From: Bdellovibrionia bacterium
Lineage (GTDB): Bacteria > Bdellovibrionota > Bdellovibrionia > Bdellovibrionales > JAGQZY01
DNA length: 64,000 bases
Assembly (NCBI GenBank): GCA_030424715.1
Contig: JAUHWH010000001.1
Span: forward strand, 434,001 to 498,000
Direction of reading: 5' to 3'
Below the pieces are notes generated by a model. The model searched no databases and was not told the origin of the DNA. It was given only the letters and a program-made list of their open reading frames with translations. The position numbers and the translations under genes were made by a program. Of this stretch, positions 26,178-35,146 are shown one piece after another. Numbering within the stretch: the first letter of the stretch is position 1; each line of letters starts with the position of its first letter.

Positions 26178-28001
26178 ATTTTTTTTCTGATTCTCGCATT
26201 TTCCATCTCTTTGATTGAGGCCCAACCGGAACCTCTCGCTCCCATAGAGATCACCAGTCAAAATGCGCTGGTGGCCGAATCGACCCGCTCTGTTCTGTGG
26301 CCGGTTGTTACCTCCACTCCGAGCCCCGTGCTTTTGTTACCTCAAACAGACGATGCCCTGAATAGCTTGAATGGCCTACAAACTCGAACCCAAGGCTCGC
26401 CGACCTTCTCTATTCGAGGGTCGGCGCAAAGTGGACGGGCTCTCGTGCTCTACGATCACATTCCGCTAAATTTTGCCTCGGGGCTGGGGCCACCCCGCAT
26501 CTTTTTACCCAAAGAGACCGTGGCGGAAGTGAGAATTGTAAAGGGCCCGGCCTCGCTCTTTTACGGATCGCAAGCCCTGGCTGGTGCCGTTGATTTTGTT
26601 TCTAAAAAATACGCCCGCCCTGAAATCAATATTTCAATCTCCGACACCAATGAAAGTTTTTTGCCTTGGCGAGAAGGGGGCCTCGCCCACCAATCTTTGC
26701 AGGTCAGCGCCCCCCTTTATTCCAACGATAAGACTCACCTTCAGGTCTCCATGTTTCAAGAGTTCGATGACGGCGCCTTTCCCTACCAAACCGCAACGGC
26801 CAGTGGTGTTCGCGACCCCAATTCTCAAAAGCTCAGGCGCATCGTTTTAAATGGATCCCATCAACTAGAAAACGCCGTTTTTGAATGGAACGGAATCATC
26901 GGCCAAGAAGAATTGACCAGCCCCGGTTCACTGTTGTTTCCTTTGGCGACCGATCAAAAAAATGCGGGAAGACTGGTCTCTGTGTCTTCTCACTGGTTTC
27001 TCTCCGAGCAACACAGTTTGAAGTCCCGAGTCAGTCACATGGATGCCGATGCCGATTTTTTAGAACAAGGGCGAAAATCTTACAACGATCAGACATCAAC
27101 TCTTTTGCAAAACGAATGGATCGTCGATTGGGGTCAACGCAACAAGTTTCAATTTTTCGCCGATGCTTTTTTTCACAAACTAGACAACAGCTTTGCCGGT
27201 GCTGGGCTTGAACAAAACAACTACGAGCTGGGGTCATTCTTAAGCTTATCCTCAGGTACCAATCTAAAGCACCAATTGGGCGGACGCTTCCTCGTGGCAC
27301 AGCAGGTTTTTTTACCCACTGTTGCAACACACTATTTTTTTTCTCAGTATGATAGCTGGGTGAGCTACTCGGAAGGCTTCCGCAACCCCACCCTCACCGA
27401 CCTATTTTCAAACAGTCCGTTTTTTGTTGGCAATCCCAACTTAACGCCCGAGACGTCACAACAGTATGAGCTGGGACTGAAAACCAAAGCATCACACTCG
27501 CCTTGGCAATGGGACCTGCGACTCTTCCACATGGAGTACGGCAATTTTATCGAGTCTTTTGAGCGATCACCCAATGTTTTCTCACGGGTCAACCAGGGCG
27601 CCGGTTACTCACGGGGGCTGGATTGGGAGTCTCGATGGGAACAGCCCCACTACGACCTTCGACTTTCTTACAACTTTTTGGACACCCAAAGCCGGCGTGA
27701 ACAAAGGGCCTTTCGACTTTCTCCACGTCACCAAATCACTTGGAGTGCCACATTGAAAAGAAAGGTCTGGAATTTTCAAATTCAAAACACCCATTGGTAC
27801 AATGTTATCGACCTTAACCAGAACCAAGTGGCTCCCCTGGAAGACTGGCAGCAATGGAATTTCTTGGCCCATATTTTCGTTAATAAAAAACTAAGAATGG
27901 GCATTGGCTTAATTAATGCCTTTAACGAAAACAAAGAGCTGACTCTTAACTACCCAGAACCTCAGAGAAAATACTGGCTGCAGATCCACCAAGAGTTCTA
28001 G
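26178..28001 (+). CDS. btuB: Vitamin B12 TonB-dependent outer-membrane receptor, non-AUG start
   Basis: About 607 residues. It imports cobalamin across the outer membrane with energy from TonB. The plug domain (about 20-140) includes TFSIRGSAQSGRALVLYDHIPLN and VRIVKGPASLFYGSQALAGAVDFVS. The beta-barrel fills the rest and ends in Phe. A B12 riboswitch precedes it and tonB follows. The frame has no ATG, GTG or TTG before TTG 26211, yet the codons before that encode a clear signal peptide core (FFLILAFSISLIEAQ). An in-frame stop lies at 26139. AAAGGAG (26165-26171) points to a start at ATT 26178 (spacing 6) or ATC 26175; ATA 26163 would add a Lys but precedes the ribosome site. I give 26178 as the best guess. 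Confidence 0.85.
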   Translation: MFFLILAFSISLIEAQPEPLAPIEITSQNALVAESTRSVLWPVVTSTPSPVLLLPQTDDALNSLNGLQTRTQGSPTFSIRGSAQSGRALVLYDHIPLNFASGLGPPRIFLPKETVAEVRIVKGPASLFYGSQALAGAVDFVSKKYARPEINISISDTNESFLPWREGGLAHQSLQVSAPLYSNDKTHLQVSMFQEFDDGAFPYQTATASGVRDPNSQKLRRIVLNGSHQLENAVFEWNGIIGQEELTSPGSLLFPLATDQKNAGRLVSVSSHWFLSEQHSLKSRVSHMDADADFLEQGRKSYNDQTSTLLQNEWIVDWGQRNKFQFFADAFFHKLDNSFAGAGLEQNNYELGSFLSLSSGTNLKHQLGGRFLVAQQVFLPTVATHYFFSQYDSWVSYSEGFRNPTLTDLFSNSPFFVGNPNLTPETSQQYELGLKTKASHSPWQWDLRLFHMEYGNFIESFERSPNVFSRVNQGAGYSRGLDWESRWEQPHYDLRLSYNFLDTQSRREQRAFRLSPRHQITWSATLKRKVWNFQIQNTHWYNVIDLNQNQVAPLEDWQQWNFLAHIFVNKKLRMGIGLINAFNENKELTLNYPEPQRKYWLQIHQEF

Positions 28002-28011
28002 TTGGTCCTGT

Positions 28012-28044
28012 GTAAGAAAAACAAACCCCTCCTGTTTTTCTTAC
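28012..28044 (+). repeat. 12 bp perfect inverted repeat after btuB
   Basis: GTAAGAAAAACA (28012-28023) and TGTTTTTCTTAC (28033-28044) around nine bases. It lies 10 bp past the btuB stop and 52 bp before tonB. The stem is A/T-rich and no T-run follows, so a bidirectional terminator, an mRNA-stabilising hairpin or an operator are all possible. Confidence 0.6.
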
Positions 28045-28096
28045 CAAGGTTGCCACCCCGCTTGCCTTGATGGTGTGGCGCGTCTAATGTCAGGGA

Positions 28097-28759
28097 ATGC
28101 AGCTGACCTCGCCTCTTTTAATCTCAATTTTCATACACCTCGGAGTGGCTTTGGGTGCGGAGCAAGCTTCCAAGTACTTCCGCACCATGAAACCAAAAGA
28201 GCCCACACCGGTTTACTCCGTGGACTTTATCGAAATTGAAAAACCAAAGCTGCCGGTCGCCCCGCCCAAAATGCGCAAACAAAAACGCACACCTGTGAAA
28301 GCCAAACAAAGTCGAACAACCCGAAAGGCACCCGCCCGTCTCACACAAAAACAAAAAAGTCCGGTACAAATTCCTGTGGCCGTGCCGTCTCCAATTGAAA
28401 CCAAACAACCCGACCTTACCACGGTGGATTCTAACTCTCCCGTAAATCCGAAAGACGCACGCAACATGCGCCAAAAAATGGGCAACAAGCCGCCCGGATA
28501 TCCGATGGCCGATCGTATTCGTCGTAAAACAGGTCGGGTTATGGTTTTAGGATATGTGGATGATGCCGGACAAGTCAGTCAGGTTCGTGTCACCGACACG
28601 ACGGGAAGCGATCGCATGAATCGCAATGCCATAAACGCTTTCGCCAGTTATCTTTTTGAAGAGGGGCAAGAGGGATGGGTGGAAATGCCCTTTGAATACG
28701 CCCTAGACGGTCAAGCCAAAACAATGAGTGTTCGCGACCGTCATTTAATCAATCAGTAA
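28097..28759 (+). CDS. tonB: TonB-type energy transducer
   Basis: 220 residues. The N-terminal anchor SPLLISIFIHLGVALGAEQA (about 4-23) carries the His that the ExbB/ExbD complex needs in TonB anchors. A long Pro/Lys-rich periplasmic linker (about 30-125) follows. The C-terminal domain (about 135-210, GRVMVLGYVDDAGQVSQVRVTDTTGSDRMNRNAINAF broken over two strands and a helix) matches TonB_C in layout. It sits just downstream of btuB, so it probably serves that receptor. No exbB/exbD genes are in the window. Confidence 0.8.
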   Translation: MQLTSPLLISIFIHLGVALGAEQASKYFRTMKPKEPTPVYSVDFIEIEKPKLPVAPPKMRKQKRTPVKAKQSRTTRKAPARLTQKQKSPVQIPVAVPSPIETKQPDLTTVDSNSPVNPKDARNMRQKMGNKPPGYPMADRIRRKTGRVMVLGYVDDAGQVSQVRVTDTTGSDRMNRNAINAFASYLFEEGQEGWVEMPFEYALDGQAKTMSVRDRHLINQ

Positions 28760-28762
28760 ATA

Positions 28763-28897
28763 CTATTCTTCGTCACCGAAAAGTTGTGCGGCAGGCTGAG
28801 TGGTCCCTTGGTTACGGACTTTTGCTTTTCGCTTGTTGCCAGCCTTAGACTTTTTTCTTTTACGAATAACACCGGTTTGTTTCGCTGCAGATGCCAT
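28763..28897 (-). CDS. 44-residue highly basic protein
   Basis: ATG at 28897 with a perfect GAAGGAG site nine bases upstream, stop at 28763. The sequence begins MASAAKQTGVIRKRKKSKAG, stays Lys/Arg-rich to about residue 28, and ends in an acidic LFGDEE. Roughly a third of the residues are Lys or Arg, as in small ribosomal or nucleic-acid-binding proteins. I recognise no named family. It converges with tonB, four bases from its stop. The strong ribosome site, the clean frame and the clear basic-to-acidic arrangement make it a likely real gene. Confidence 0.7.
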   Translation of the reverse strand: MASAAKQTGVIRKRKKSKAGNKRKAKVRNQGTTQPAAQLFGDEE

Positions 28898-28929
28898 TGA
28901 ATTCTCCTTCGATTAGTCACACCGAGTTA

Positions 28930-29787
28930 TCAAAGATCAACCCACAAGTCAACGAGATGGCGGTCTCCCAAGCCCAGACGCTCTTCTCGCTGCATGCTAT
29001 AAGCGATTTTCATTCGAGGCCCCATCCAAGCCACCCCCACGGAGCCCCAATTTTGCCCGAGGGCATCGTCAACCGAATAGCCACCGTTGAGATAAAAGCG
29101 TGACTTCATGGCAATGGAAAGGCCGGCTCTATGACCCAAAAGCTGAGTGTTTTTAAGGTGTAAGGGCATTAGGGTTTCGTACCGGAGAGTCACCGACTTT
29201 TGATAGACATATTGAGTACCCATAGCCACTCGTGCGTTTCTTCTCAGCGCCAAAGGTATGTTATCACTCTGCTTAATCAGGTTCTCCCCTGAAAAGGACA
29301 GGCCCCAGTTGGGTTGCAGTCCGATCAAAACACCGGCATCCACATTGGATTGATTGAAATCCTCGCCGATATAGCTATCGGCGCGCAAATGAGTGCCCCC
29401 CAATCCGACGCTCAGACGCGGTGTGACCCGATAGCCAAAACCTGCTTTGAATTCGTTTTCTTTATAGGAAGCCCCGTTCGCACTTTGCACACTGTGGCGC
29501 CGAAATCCTAGGGACCCAGGAAACATTAATCCCTTGGACCCATCGGTCATTGTGACGCTGTAGGTGTTGCGATTGGAATCAAGGCCCGTGAAACCCGTTT
29601 GATAAGCAAAGTTTGAGTAAAACCCGGTGATAAGGGCTAAGCCTGCGGGATTAAGATAAACCGATTCAGTAGCCTCAACGGCCGCACGTCCCGTCCCCCC
29701 TTGCCCTGCGGACAAAGCGCCAACCATTTCGGTCGCGGAGGAGGTGTTGATCAAAAGAAAACTAAGAATAAAAGAGAATAGAGCCAT
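28930..29787 (-). CDS. Outer-membrane beta-barrel protein, unknown function
   Basis: 285 residues. A signal peptide occupies about 1-19 (ALFSFILSFLLINTSSATE). GALSAGQGGTGRAAVEATESVYLNPAGLAL (two halves, about 23-52) is typical of the plug start of FadL/PorV-like barrels, where an NPAGL-type motif is common. The rest alternates hydrophobic and polar residues as beta-strands and ends VDLWVDL. It may be a passive channel or an assembly factor. Single gene with its own leader; the basic-protein gene lies 32 bp downstream. Confidence 0.75.
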   Translation of the reverse strand: MALFSFILSFLLINTSSATEMVGALSAGQGGTGRAAVEATESVYLNPAGLALITGFYSNFAYQTGFTGLDSNRNTYSVTMTDGSKGLMFPGSLGFRRHSVQSANGASYKENEFKAGFGYRVTPRLSVGLGGTHLRADSYIGEDFNQSNVDAGVLIGLQPNWGLSFSGENLIKQSDNIPLALRRNARVAMGTQYVYQKSVTLRYETLMPLHLKNTQLLGHRAGLSIAMKSRFYLNGGYSVDDALGQNWGSVGVAWMGPRMKIAYSMQREERLGLGDRHLVDLWVDL

Positions 29788-29876
29788 GCCCCGTATTCTG
29801 TCTCTAAAAAGAGCGACTGTCTAGACCAACCAGGTTGCTAATATCGCTCAAGAGCGAAAAGGATTCTCGATCCCCA

Positions 29877-31238
29877 TTATTGACGGATACAGATGCTGGC
29901 GTAATGGGGACAAAGTCCGTTTTCGTTACCGAAGCCGCATCCATTGGAGTTGAAAGAATCGTAGTTGATGATATGGGTCATCTGGGTGTTGCTGTTTTTC
30001 CCATAGCAACTGCCATCCACAGTGTGACTGGGTTTGGGCACAACACAGCGGCGCACCATATCCACATAGAAATCCTCAGCATAAAGACTTTGCCGAATGA
30101 TTTTCAGCTCCTCTGACGGATTGATCGGATCCGGATTCATACTACAGCGCTCGATAACGTTGCCGTTTCCATCCTCTGCGATAGCATCCTCTGGTAGTAC
30201 AATCATAAACTGCATCGAAGCAGGACAGATCCAGGGCTTCTGACTCTTCCCCTGCAAGCGCTCATCAATAACAATATCGCTCACGCTGCTCAAAACCCGA
30301 GGTGGCATATCAGATCCCGGAGAAGCGCTCCCCCTAAAAAGAGGCTGCTTGAAGCGCGGTTGGACAGCCGCTCCATAAACATTGCTCGTAAGATCGTTGG
30401 AATACCGAGTGTACGAGGAGCTGGCCGCATTAATTGCCGAAGGCGCCCCATTGTTCACGCCACTGGTGCCGACGCCGCCCCCACCCGTCGCAGAGGGTGG
30501 TGCAATAAGGTTTCCACCCTGCCCGCTATCGGCTAAGTTTTGCAGCTCAGTGAAGTTACCTGGGCCAAGCGGCTTGATCTCTCCACTCTCCGCAAAGGTC
30601 ACGGCCAAGATTCCACGGTTGCTCAAAAAGGTTCGCAACTCTTGCTCCATGAATTGCGACTTCATAAATTTCAACTCGCCCTCAAAGCGGGAATCACCGG
30701 CATTCCGGGCGGCAGCATAAGTTCTTAAATAGTGCCCCGGAAACATGGACCACAAGATCGTATTTAGAGTTTCATCACCCAGAGTTGGGAAAAAGTTATT
30801 GAAGTCAGACCCGTCCAGGCCAGAATCTCCGTTGTCGGAGTCCACATACATCAATTGCAAGTTATCCAGAGTTCGAATCGCTAACTGAAGGCGCGTTCGG
30901 GCACTGGTTTGACTCATGGAAAGAGCAAGCGGGATGTCATCACCACTCACCGATTCTAGGTGCTCCCGATAGTCCTCTGCGATGCGCAATCCCTTGGAGT
31001 CAAAGGCGCCCAGGCGAAACGAAAAAAATGTCCCGTCGTTGTATATGTCCTCTTGCTCTGAACAGGACATATAGGCCAATTGGTCCACCCCGACCTCGTA
31101 GGGAAAGCTCGGCGAATTGACCAAAGATTGAAAATAGTCCGTATGACCAAAGGGCACGGCCGAGGTGCAGTTTTGAAAAAAACTGACAAGTCCCGACAAT
31201 AAAATTCCAATGATAATAGGAGTCCAATTAAAACGCAC
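29877..31238 (-). CDS. Putative lipoprotein with FQNC lipobox, unknown function
   Basis: 453 residues from GTG 31238, with a G-rich ribosome site just upstream. A signal peptide is followed by LVSFFQNC at about 17-24. Cys24 is the likely lipidation site. The residue before it is Asn rather than the usual Gly, Ala or Ser, a pattern I associate with Bdellovibrio lipoproteins. The exported part has a Gly/Ala/Ser/Asn-rich linker (about 240-275) and several cysteines near the C terminus that could form disulfides. No enzyme motif recognised. Confidence 0.65.
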   Translation of the reverse strand: MRFNWTPIIIGILLSGLVSFFQNCTSAVPFGHTDYFQSLVNSPSFPYEVGVDQLAYMSCSEQEDIYNDGTFFSFRLGAFDSKGLRIAEDYREHLESVSGDDIPLALSMSQTSARTRLQLAIRTLDNLQLMYVDSDNGDSGLDGSDFNNFFPTLGDETLNTILWSMFPGHYLRTYAAARNAGDSRFEGELKFMKSQFMEQELRTFLSNRGILAVTFAESGEIKPLGPGNFTELQNLADSGQGGNLIAPPSATGGGGVGTSGVNNGAPSAINAASSSYTRYSNDLTSNVYGAAVQPRFKQPLFRGSASPGSDMPPRVLSSVSDIVIDERLQGKSQKPWICPASMQFMIVLPEDAIAEDGNGNVIERCSMNPDPINPSEELKIIRQSLYAEDFYVDMVRRCVVPKPSHTVDGSCYGKNSNTQMTHIINYDSFNSNGCGFGNENGLCPHYASICIRQ

Positions 31239-31302
31239 AAGCCCCCCAGCGTTGCCTCTATTGTAGCAGAAAACGGCTTTGTTGCCTTTATTTTTGCCGC
31301 AA

Positions 31303-31321
31303 CTTATCTCAATATGATAAG
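31303..31321 (+). repeat. Inverted repeat upstream of galU
   Basis: CTTATC (31303-31308) and GATAAG (31316-31321) around seven bases, 41 bp before the galU start. It could be an operator or a leader hairpin. No clear promoter was found around it. Confidence 0.4.
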
Positions 31322-31361
31322 GTTCTAGGCGTTAACGTCTCATTTTGAGAAAAGGGGGCCC

Positions 31362-32231
31362 ATGCCACTCAAAAAAGCTGTCATTCCTGCCGCCGGACTG
31401 GGTACTCGATTTCTACCTGCGACAAAAACAGTACCCAAAGAGTTGTTACCCATCGTCGATAAACCGATCTTGTTATACGTCGTCGAAGAAGCCATTGCCG
31501 CCGGAATCGAAGACATCGTCATCGTTGCTGGTCGAAACAAAAATGCCATCGAAGATTTTTTCGACCGATCCTATGAGCTTGAAGACACGCTTTATAAAAC
31601 GGGCAAAACAGAATTACTGAAGGTGGTTAAAGACATTCAAGAAATGGTGCAGGTGATCAGTATCCGGCAAAAAGAGGCCAAGGGTCTCGGCCACGCTGTA
31701 TACACCGCAAAACCCGTGGTCGGCGACCAACCCTTTGCCGTCCTCTTGGGTGATGAAATTATGATCGCAACCGACGGCCCCAACGTGACCGCGCAGCTCC
31801 ACCAAGCTTTCGAAAAAAGTGGCGCGTCAACTGTGGCCGTTATGGAGGTCCCCAATAGTGATGTCCACAAATACGGAATTGTCGCCGTTGATGACACCGA
31901 AGCAGACCTAATGAAAGTTCACTCGGTTGTAGAAAAACCAGCGGCCGAAGAGGCCCCCAGTCGTTTGGCACTACCGGGGCGCTACGTTTTTAGTTCTTCC
32001 CTGTTTGATCACATCGAGGCCCTGCCGCCCGGGAAGAACGGCGAAATTCAATTAACCGATGCCATGACCCATCAGGCCCAAAACCAAGGGCTATTCGCAA
32101 CACGCTTTGTAGCCAAACGCTATGATGCTGGCGACAAACTCGGCTACTTACAAGCGAACATTGAATTGGGCCTGCAGCATCCACAAGTTGGACAAGACCT
32201 GAAACTTTATTTGAAAAACCTTAAGCTTTGA
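31362..32231 (+). CDS. galU: UTP-glucose-1-phosphate uridylyltransferase
   Basis: 289 residues; makes UDP-glucose for envelope polysaccharides in the cytoplasm. The nucleotidyltransferase signature KKAVIPAAGLGTRFLPATK is at about 4-22, with VPKELLPIVDKP just after. The region FAVLLGDEIM (about 124-133) holds the metal-binding Asp, and YGIVAVDD and EKPAAEEAPS are typical of GalU. Length matches the family (about 290-300). The ribosome site is AGGGGG before the ATG. It is followed 15 bp later by an exported-protein gene. Confidence 0.96.
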   Translation: MPLKKAVIPAAGLGTRFLPATKTVPKELLPIVDKPILLYVVEEAIAAGIEDIVIVAGRNKNAIEDFFDRSYELEDTLYKTGKTELLKVVKDIQEMVQVISIRQKEAKGLGHAVYTAKPVVGDQPFAVLLGDEIMIATDGPNVTAQLHQAFEKSGASTVAVMEVPNSDVHKYGIVAVDDTEADLMKVHSVVEKPAAEEAPSRLALPGRYVFSSSLFDHIEALPPGKNGEIQLTDAMTHQAQNQGLFATRFVAKRYDAGDKLGYLQANIELGLQHPQVGQDLKLYLKNLKL

Positions 32232-32246
32232 TCAAGGACGACACCC

Positions 32247-33077
32247 ATGAAAAACATTTTATATATCCTTCTTTTTACATTTATCGTTCCACCGCAAGCC
32301 GAGGCCTACATACCGCGAGCTCACACAATCGTTAGAAAGATGACCCGCAACAACGGCCGCCGAGAATACCAGGTGGTACGAGAGGTCATCCTTGAATCCA
32401 AAGAGAAGCAGTTTAAAGCTCGTGAAGTTTGGACTATTGCCCATGGCGACCGTATGAAGTTAGAGGTCACCAGCTTAGACAGTGAAAACCCTTGGAAGTT
32501 TGCCATCCTGTATTCCGCCAAGCAGCGTAAGACGCTAACACAGCAAAAAGCTTTGAAGGCTTTTTCGAAAAGTCCGGACTTCTTCGAGCCTCTGTTTCAC
32601 GACCGATCATCCCGCAGCCTAACGAAGAGATTGATCAACTATCGCTTTCTCCCACAGTGGATCACTGATGCCGTGCCGCCCGCCTATGTCGATGGCGAAA
32701 CCAAAATGACTCCCGAACCTTTTATTTCATTGGCGCCCATGGAGGGCTCAGTCAATTATAGTATTGGAGCCAGCAGCAACAGCGCCGGCGGCAACAATCA
32801 AACTCAATTGTGGATTGAGCAGGATTCGTTTTTAATTCGCAAGGGCCGATTGCGTTCTCAAGCAGAGTTCGTTAACTCCAACTTCCAAACCTTCCCGGGG
32901 GGGCTTAAACTGCCCAGCGACCAGCGAATCACGTGGGGAGATAAAAATGCTCGTATTAAATTGCTCGCAGCCGAAACCACAAAAACAAAATCAAAGGACT
33001 GGAAACTTGACACTAACGAAGCGGGTGCCATCCCTAGTGACCCCTTAATTAAAGAGTTTTATTCGAGGTTTCGATAA
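32247..33077 (+). CDS. Exported protein, possibly LolA-like fold, unknown function
   Basis: 276 residues with a signal peptide at about 1-20 (ILYILLFTFIVPPQAEA). The mature part is beta-rich, opening with YQVVREVILESKEKQFKAREVWTIAHGD across two strands, which resembles the half-barrel of outer-membrane lipoprotein carriers. No family can be named with confidence. It sits between galU (15 bp) and priA (overlap of one base at TAATG), so it is probably translated together with priA. Ribosome site AAGGA eight bases before the ATG. Confidence 0.65.
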   Translation: MKNILYILLFTFIVPPQAEAYIPRAHTIVRKMTRNNGRREYQVVREVILESKEKQFKAREVWTIAHGDRMKLEVTSLDSENPWKFAILYSAKQRKTLTQQKALKAFSKSPDFFEPLFHDRSSRSLTKRLINYRFLPQWITDAVPPAYVDGETKMTPEPFISLAPMEGSVNYSIGASSNSAGGNNQTQLWIEQDSFLIRKGRLRSQAEFVNSNFQTFPGGLKLPSDQRITWGDKNARIKLLAAETTKTKSKDWKLDTNEAGAIPSDPLIKEFYSRFR

Positions 33078-35098
33078 TGATTGAAGCGGGGCCCGACAAG
33101 GCCTCCCATTGGCAGGTGGCGATCAATGCGCCCCTGCGATGCACCTTCACCTACAGAGCCGACGATTCTTTGCAGGTTGGACCTGGGCAGTCGGTCAAAG
33201 TGCCGTTTGGGCCGAAAAACCGAGAGGTCACAGGACTTGTCGTCGAAGCCAACACCGAAGAGTGTAAAAAATTTGAACCCAAAGACATCATCGCCGTGGC
33301 CCCTGAAAGACCCGCGCTCGCTCCTACTCAACTTAAGTGGTTGCGTTGGCTTTCTAACTACTACGTTTACCCCCTTGGTCAGATACAGCAACTTGTTTAC
33401 CCTCCCCTCAAAAAACACAGTCAGCGAAAATCCCGCAAAGAACCCGTCGTACCGGACGTGCAACCCGTTGCCCCTCACCCTCTCACCGACGAGCAAAAAG
33501 CCGTTATTGCCCAGATTGAGCTCGGTCAAAAAGGCACCTATCTTTTACACGGAGTGACCGGATCCGGTAAGACAGAGGTGTATATCGAGATCATTTCTGA
33601 AGTCCTGGAGAAAGGACAAACAGCTTTGGTTTTAGTTCCCGAAATTTCACTGACACCCCAATTGGTCCGGCGCTTTGCGGAGAGGTTCTCTGGCGAGATT
33701 GCGGTGATTCACTCACACCTCACCGAAAGAGAAAAAACCGATCAGTGGTGGCAGGTGATGGATGGTAAAAAGAGACTTCTTATTGGCGCACGCTCGGCCA
33801 TGTTTTGTCCTATGCCGAACCTCGGAGTGATCGTTGTTGATGAAGAACACGAAACCAGTTTCAAACAAGAAGAGAAGTTAAAGTACAACGCTCGCGATGC
33901 CGCCGTCGTGAAAGCCAACATGGAAAACTGTCCGATCATATTGGGCTCGGCCACGCCCAGCCTGGAGTCGTGGCACAACGCTCAAGAGGGAAAATACAAA
34001 CTACTCACGATGAAAGAGCGGGTTCAATCTCGACCGATGCCCATTGTAGAGATCATCAATCCTCGGCAAGACCGCGACCCCCACGGGGAGTTGCCTTATT
34101 GGCTCTCGCAAACTTTGTACAACAAGTTAAAAAGTAACTACGAAGCGGGTCACCAAGCCGCCCTATTTTTGAACCGCAGAGGCATTGCTCCCAATGTGCA
34201 ATGTTATGATTGTGGTTTTTCTTATCAATGCCCCAACTGCGATATTTCTCTTACTCTTCATGGTAAACATCATTTAGTTTGCCACTACTGCAACTATCAC
34301 GACCGAATGAGCGAAGAGTGTCCCGAATGCAAAGAGGGTGAACCGAAAGCCTATGGCCTTGGAACAGAGGCCGTTGAGAATGACATCCGCAAACTATTCC
34401 CGGAAGCCAAAGTCATGCGAGCCGATCGCGATGAAATCTCAAGTCGCGAAGCCATCGAGGACATGGTTCAAAAAATGGAGTCCAACGAAGTGCACTTTTT
34501 AGTAGGCACTCAGATGATTGCCAAAGGTTTGGATTTTAAAAATTTAAGTCTGGTTGGCATTGTCCACGCCGATGTGGCTTTTAATGTTCCGGACTTTCGC
34601 GCCAATGAAAGAAGTTTTCAACTTTGCACCCAAGTCAGTGGCCGAGCGGGACGACACCAGACCCAGGGAGAGGTGATCATCCAAACCTATAAAACCAATC
34701 ACGCTAGTTTACTTGCAGCACAAAACCACAGTTACGAGCAGTTTGTTGGTCAAGAGATGGAACACCGACAACTGTTCCAATACCCACCCTTTGGAAAAGT
34801 GACGGCCATTCGGATCAGCGGTATCCGGGAGCACGAGGTTATCGAAGAGGGCCAAGCCTTGGTTCGCTTTTTACAGGGCCTCACCCAAGAATTTGAAGCT
34901 TTGAAAGCCTCAAAGATAATGGGACCGACACCGGCACCTTTGTCAAAAATTAAAAACCGCTATCGCTACCATATCCTTATCAAAGCTGAAAACCACAAGG
35001 TTATCAATCTCATCGCCAGCCGAGCAGAAGACTTCATCAAAGCCCACTGCAAAAGAACAAAATGCTTGATTGATGTCGACCCCTATTCATTGATCTAA
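33077..35098 (+). CDS. priA: Primosomal replication-restart helicase PriA
   Basis: 673 residues; reloads the replication machinery at stalled forks. The N-terminal DNA-binding region (about 1-130) is followed by the helicase: Walker A GVTGSGKTEVY (159-169), Walker B VVDEEHETSFKQEEK at about 255-270, and the GSATPSLESW motif. The zinc-binding insert has four CxxC pairs from about 375 to 420 (CYDCGFSYQCPNC, then CHYCNYHDRMSEECPEC). FLVGTQMIAKGLDF and QVSGRAGRH belong to the second helicase lobe. Length is slightly below the E. coli protein. Confidence 0.97.
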   Translation: MIEAGPDKASHWQVAINAPLRCTFTYRADDSLQVGPGQSVKVPFGPKNREVTGLVVEANTEECKKFEPKDIIAVAPERPALAPTQLKWLRWLSNYYVYPLGQIQQLVYPPLKKHSQRKSRKEPVVPDVQPVAPHPLTDEQKAVIAQIELGQKGTYLLHGVTGSGKTEVYIEIISEVLEKGQTALVLVPEISLTPQLVRRFAERFSGEIAVIHSHLTEREKTDQWWQVMDGKKRLLIGARSAMFCPMPNLGVIVVDEEHETSFKQEEKLKYNARDAAVVKANMENCPIILGSATPSLESWHNAQEGKYKLLTMKERVQSRPMPIVEIINPRQDRDPHGELPYWLSQTLYNKLKSNYEAGHQAALFLNRRGIAPNVQCYDCGFSYQCPNCDISLTLHGKHHLVCHYCNYHDRMSEECPECKEGEPKAYGLGTEAVENDIRKLFPEAKVMRADRDEISSREAIEDMVQKMESNEVHFLVGTQMIAKGLDFKNLSLVGIVHADVAFNVPDFRANERSFQLCTQVSGRAGRHQTQGEVIIQTYKTNHASLLAAQNHSYEQFVGQEMEHRQLFQYPPFGKVTAIRISGIREHEVIEEGQALVRFLQGLTQEFEALKASKIMGPTPAPLSKIKNRYRYHILIKAENHKVINLIASRAEDFIKAHCKRTKCLIDVDPYSLI

Positions 35099-35146
35099 AC
35101 GACCAAGGGCTAGGAAATAGAAAACCGGTCCAAACTTAATTCTGGC

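Noticed and set aside
26046-26261. 71-codon minus-strand frame overlapping the btuB leader
   Set aside because: It is a shadow of the riboswitch and btuB start, without a ribosome site or recognisable product.
30382-30720. 112-codon plus-strand frame inside the FQNC lipoprotein gene
   Set aside because: It is the antisense of the Gly/Ala-rich linker; it lacks a ribosome site and has a composition typical of a shadow.
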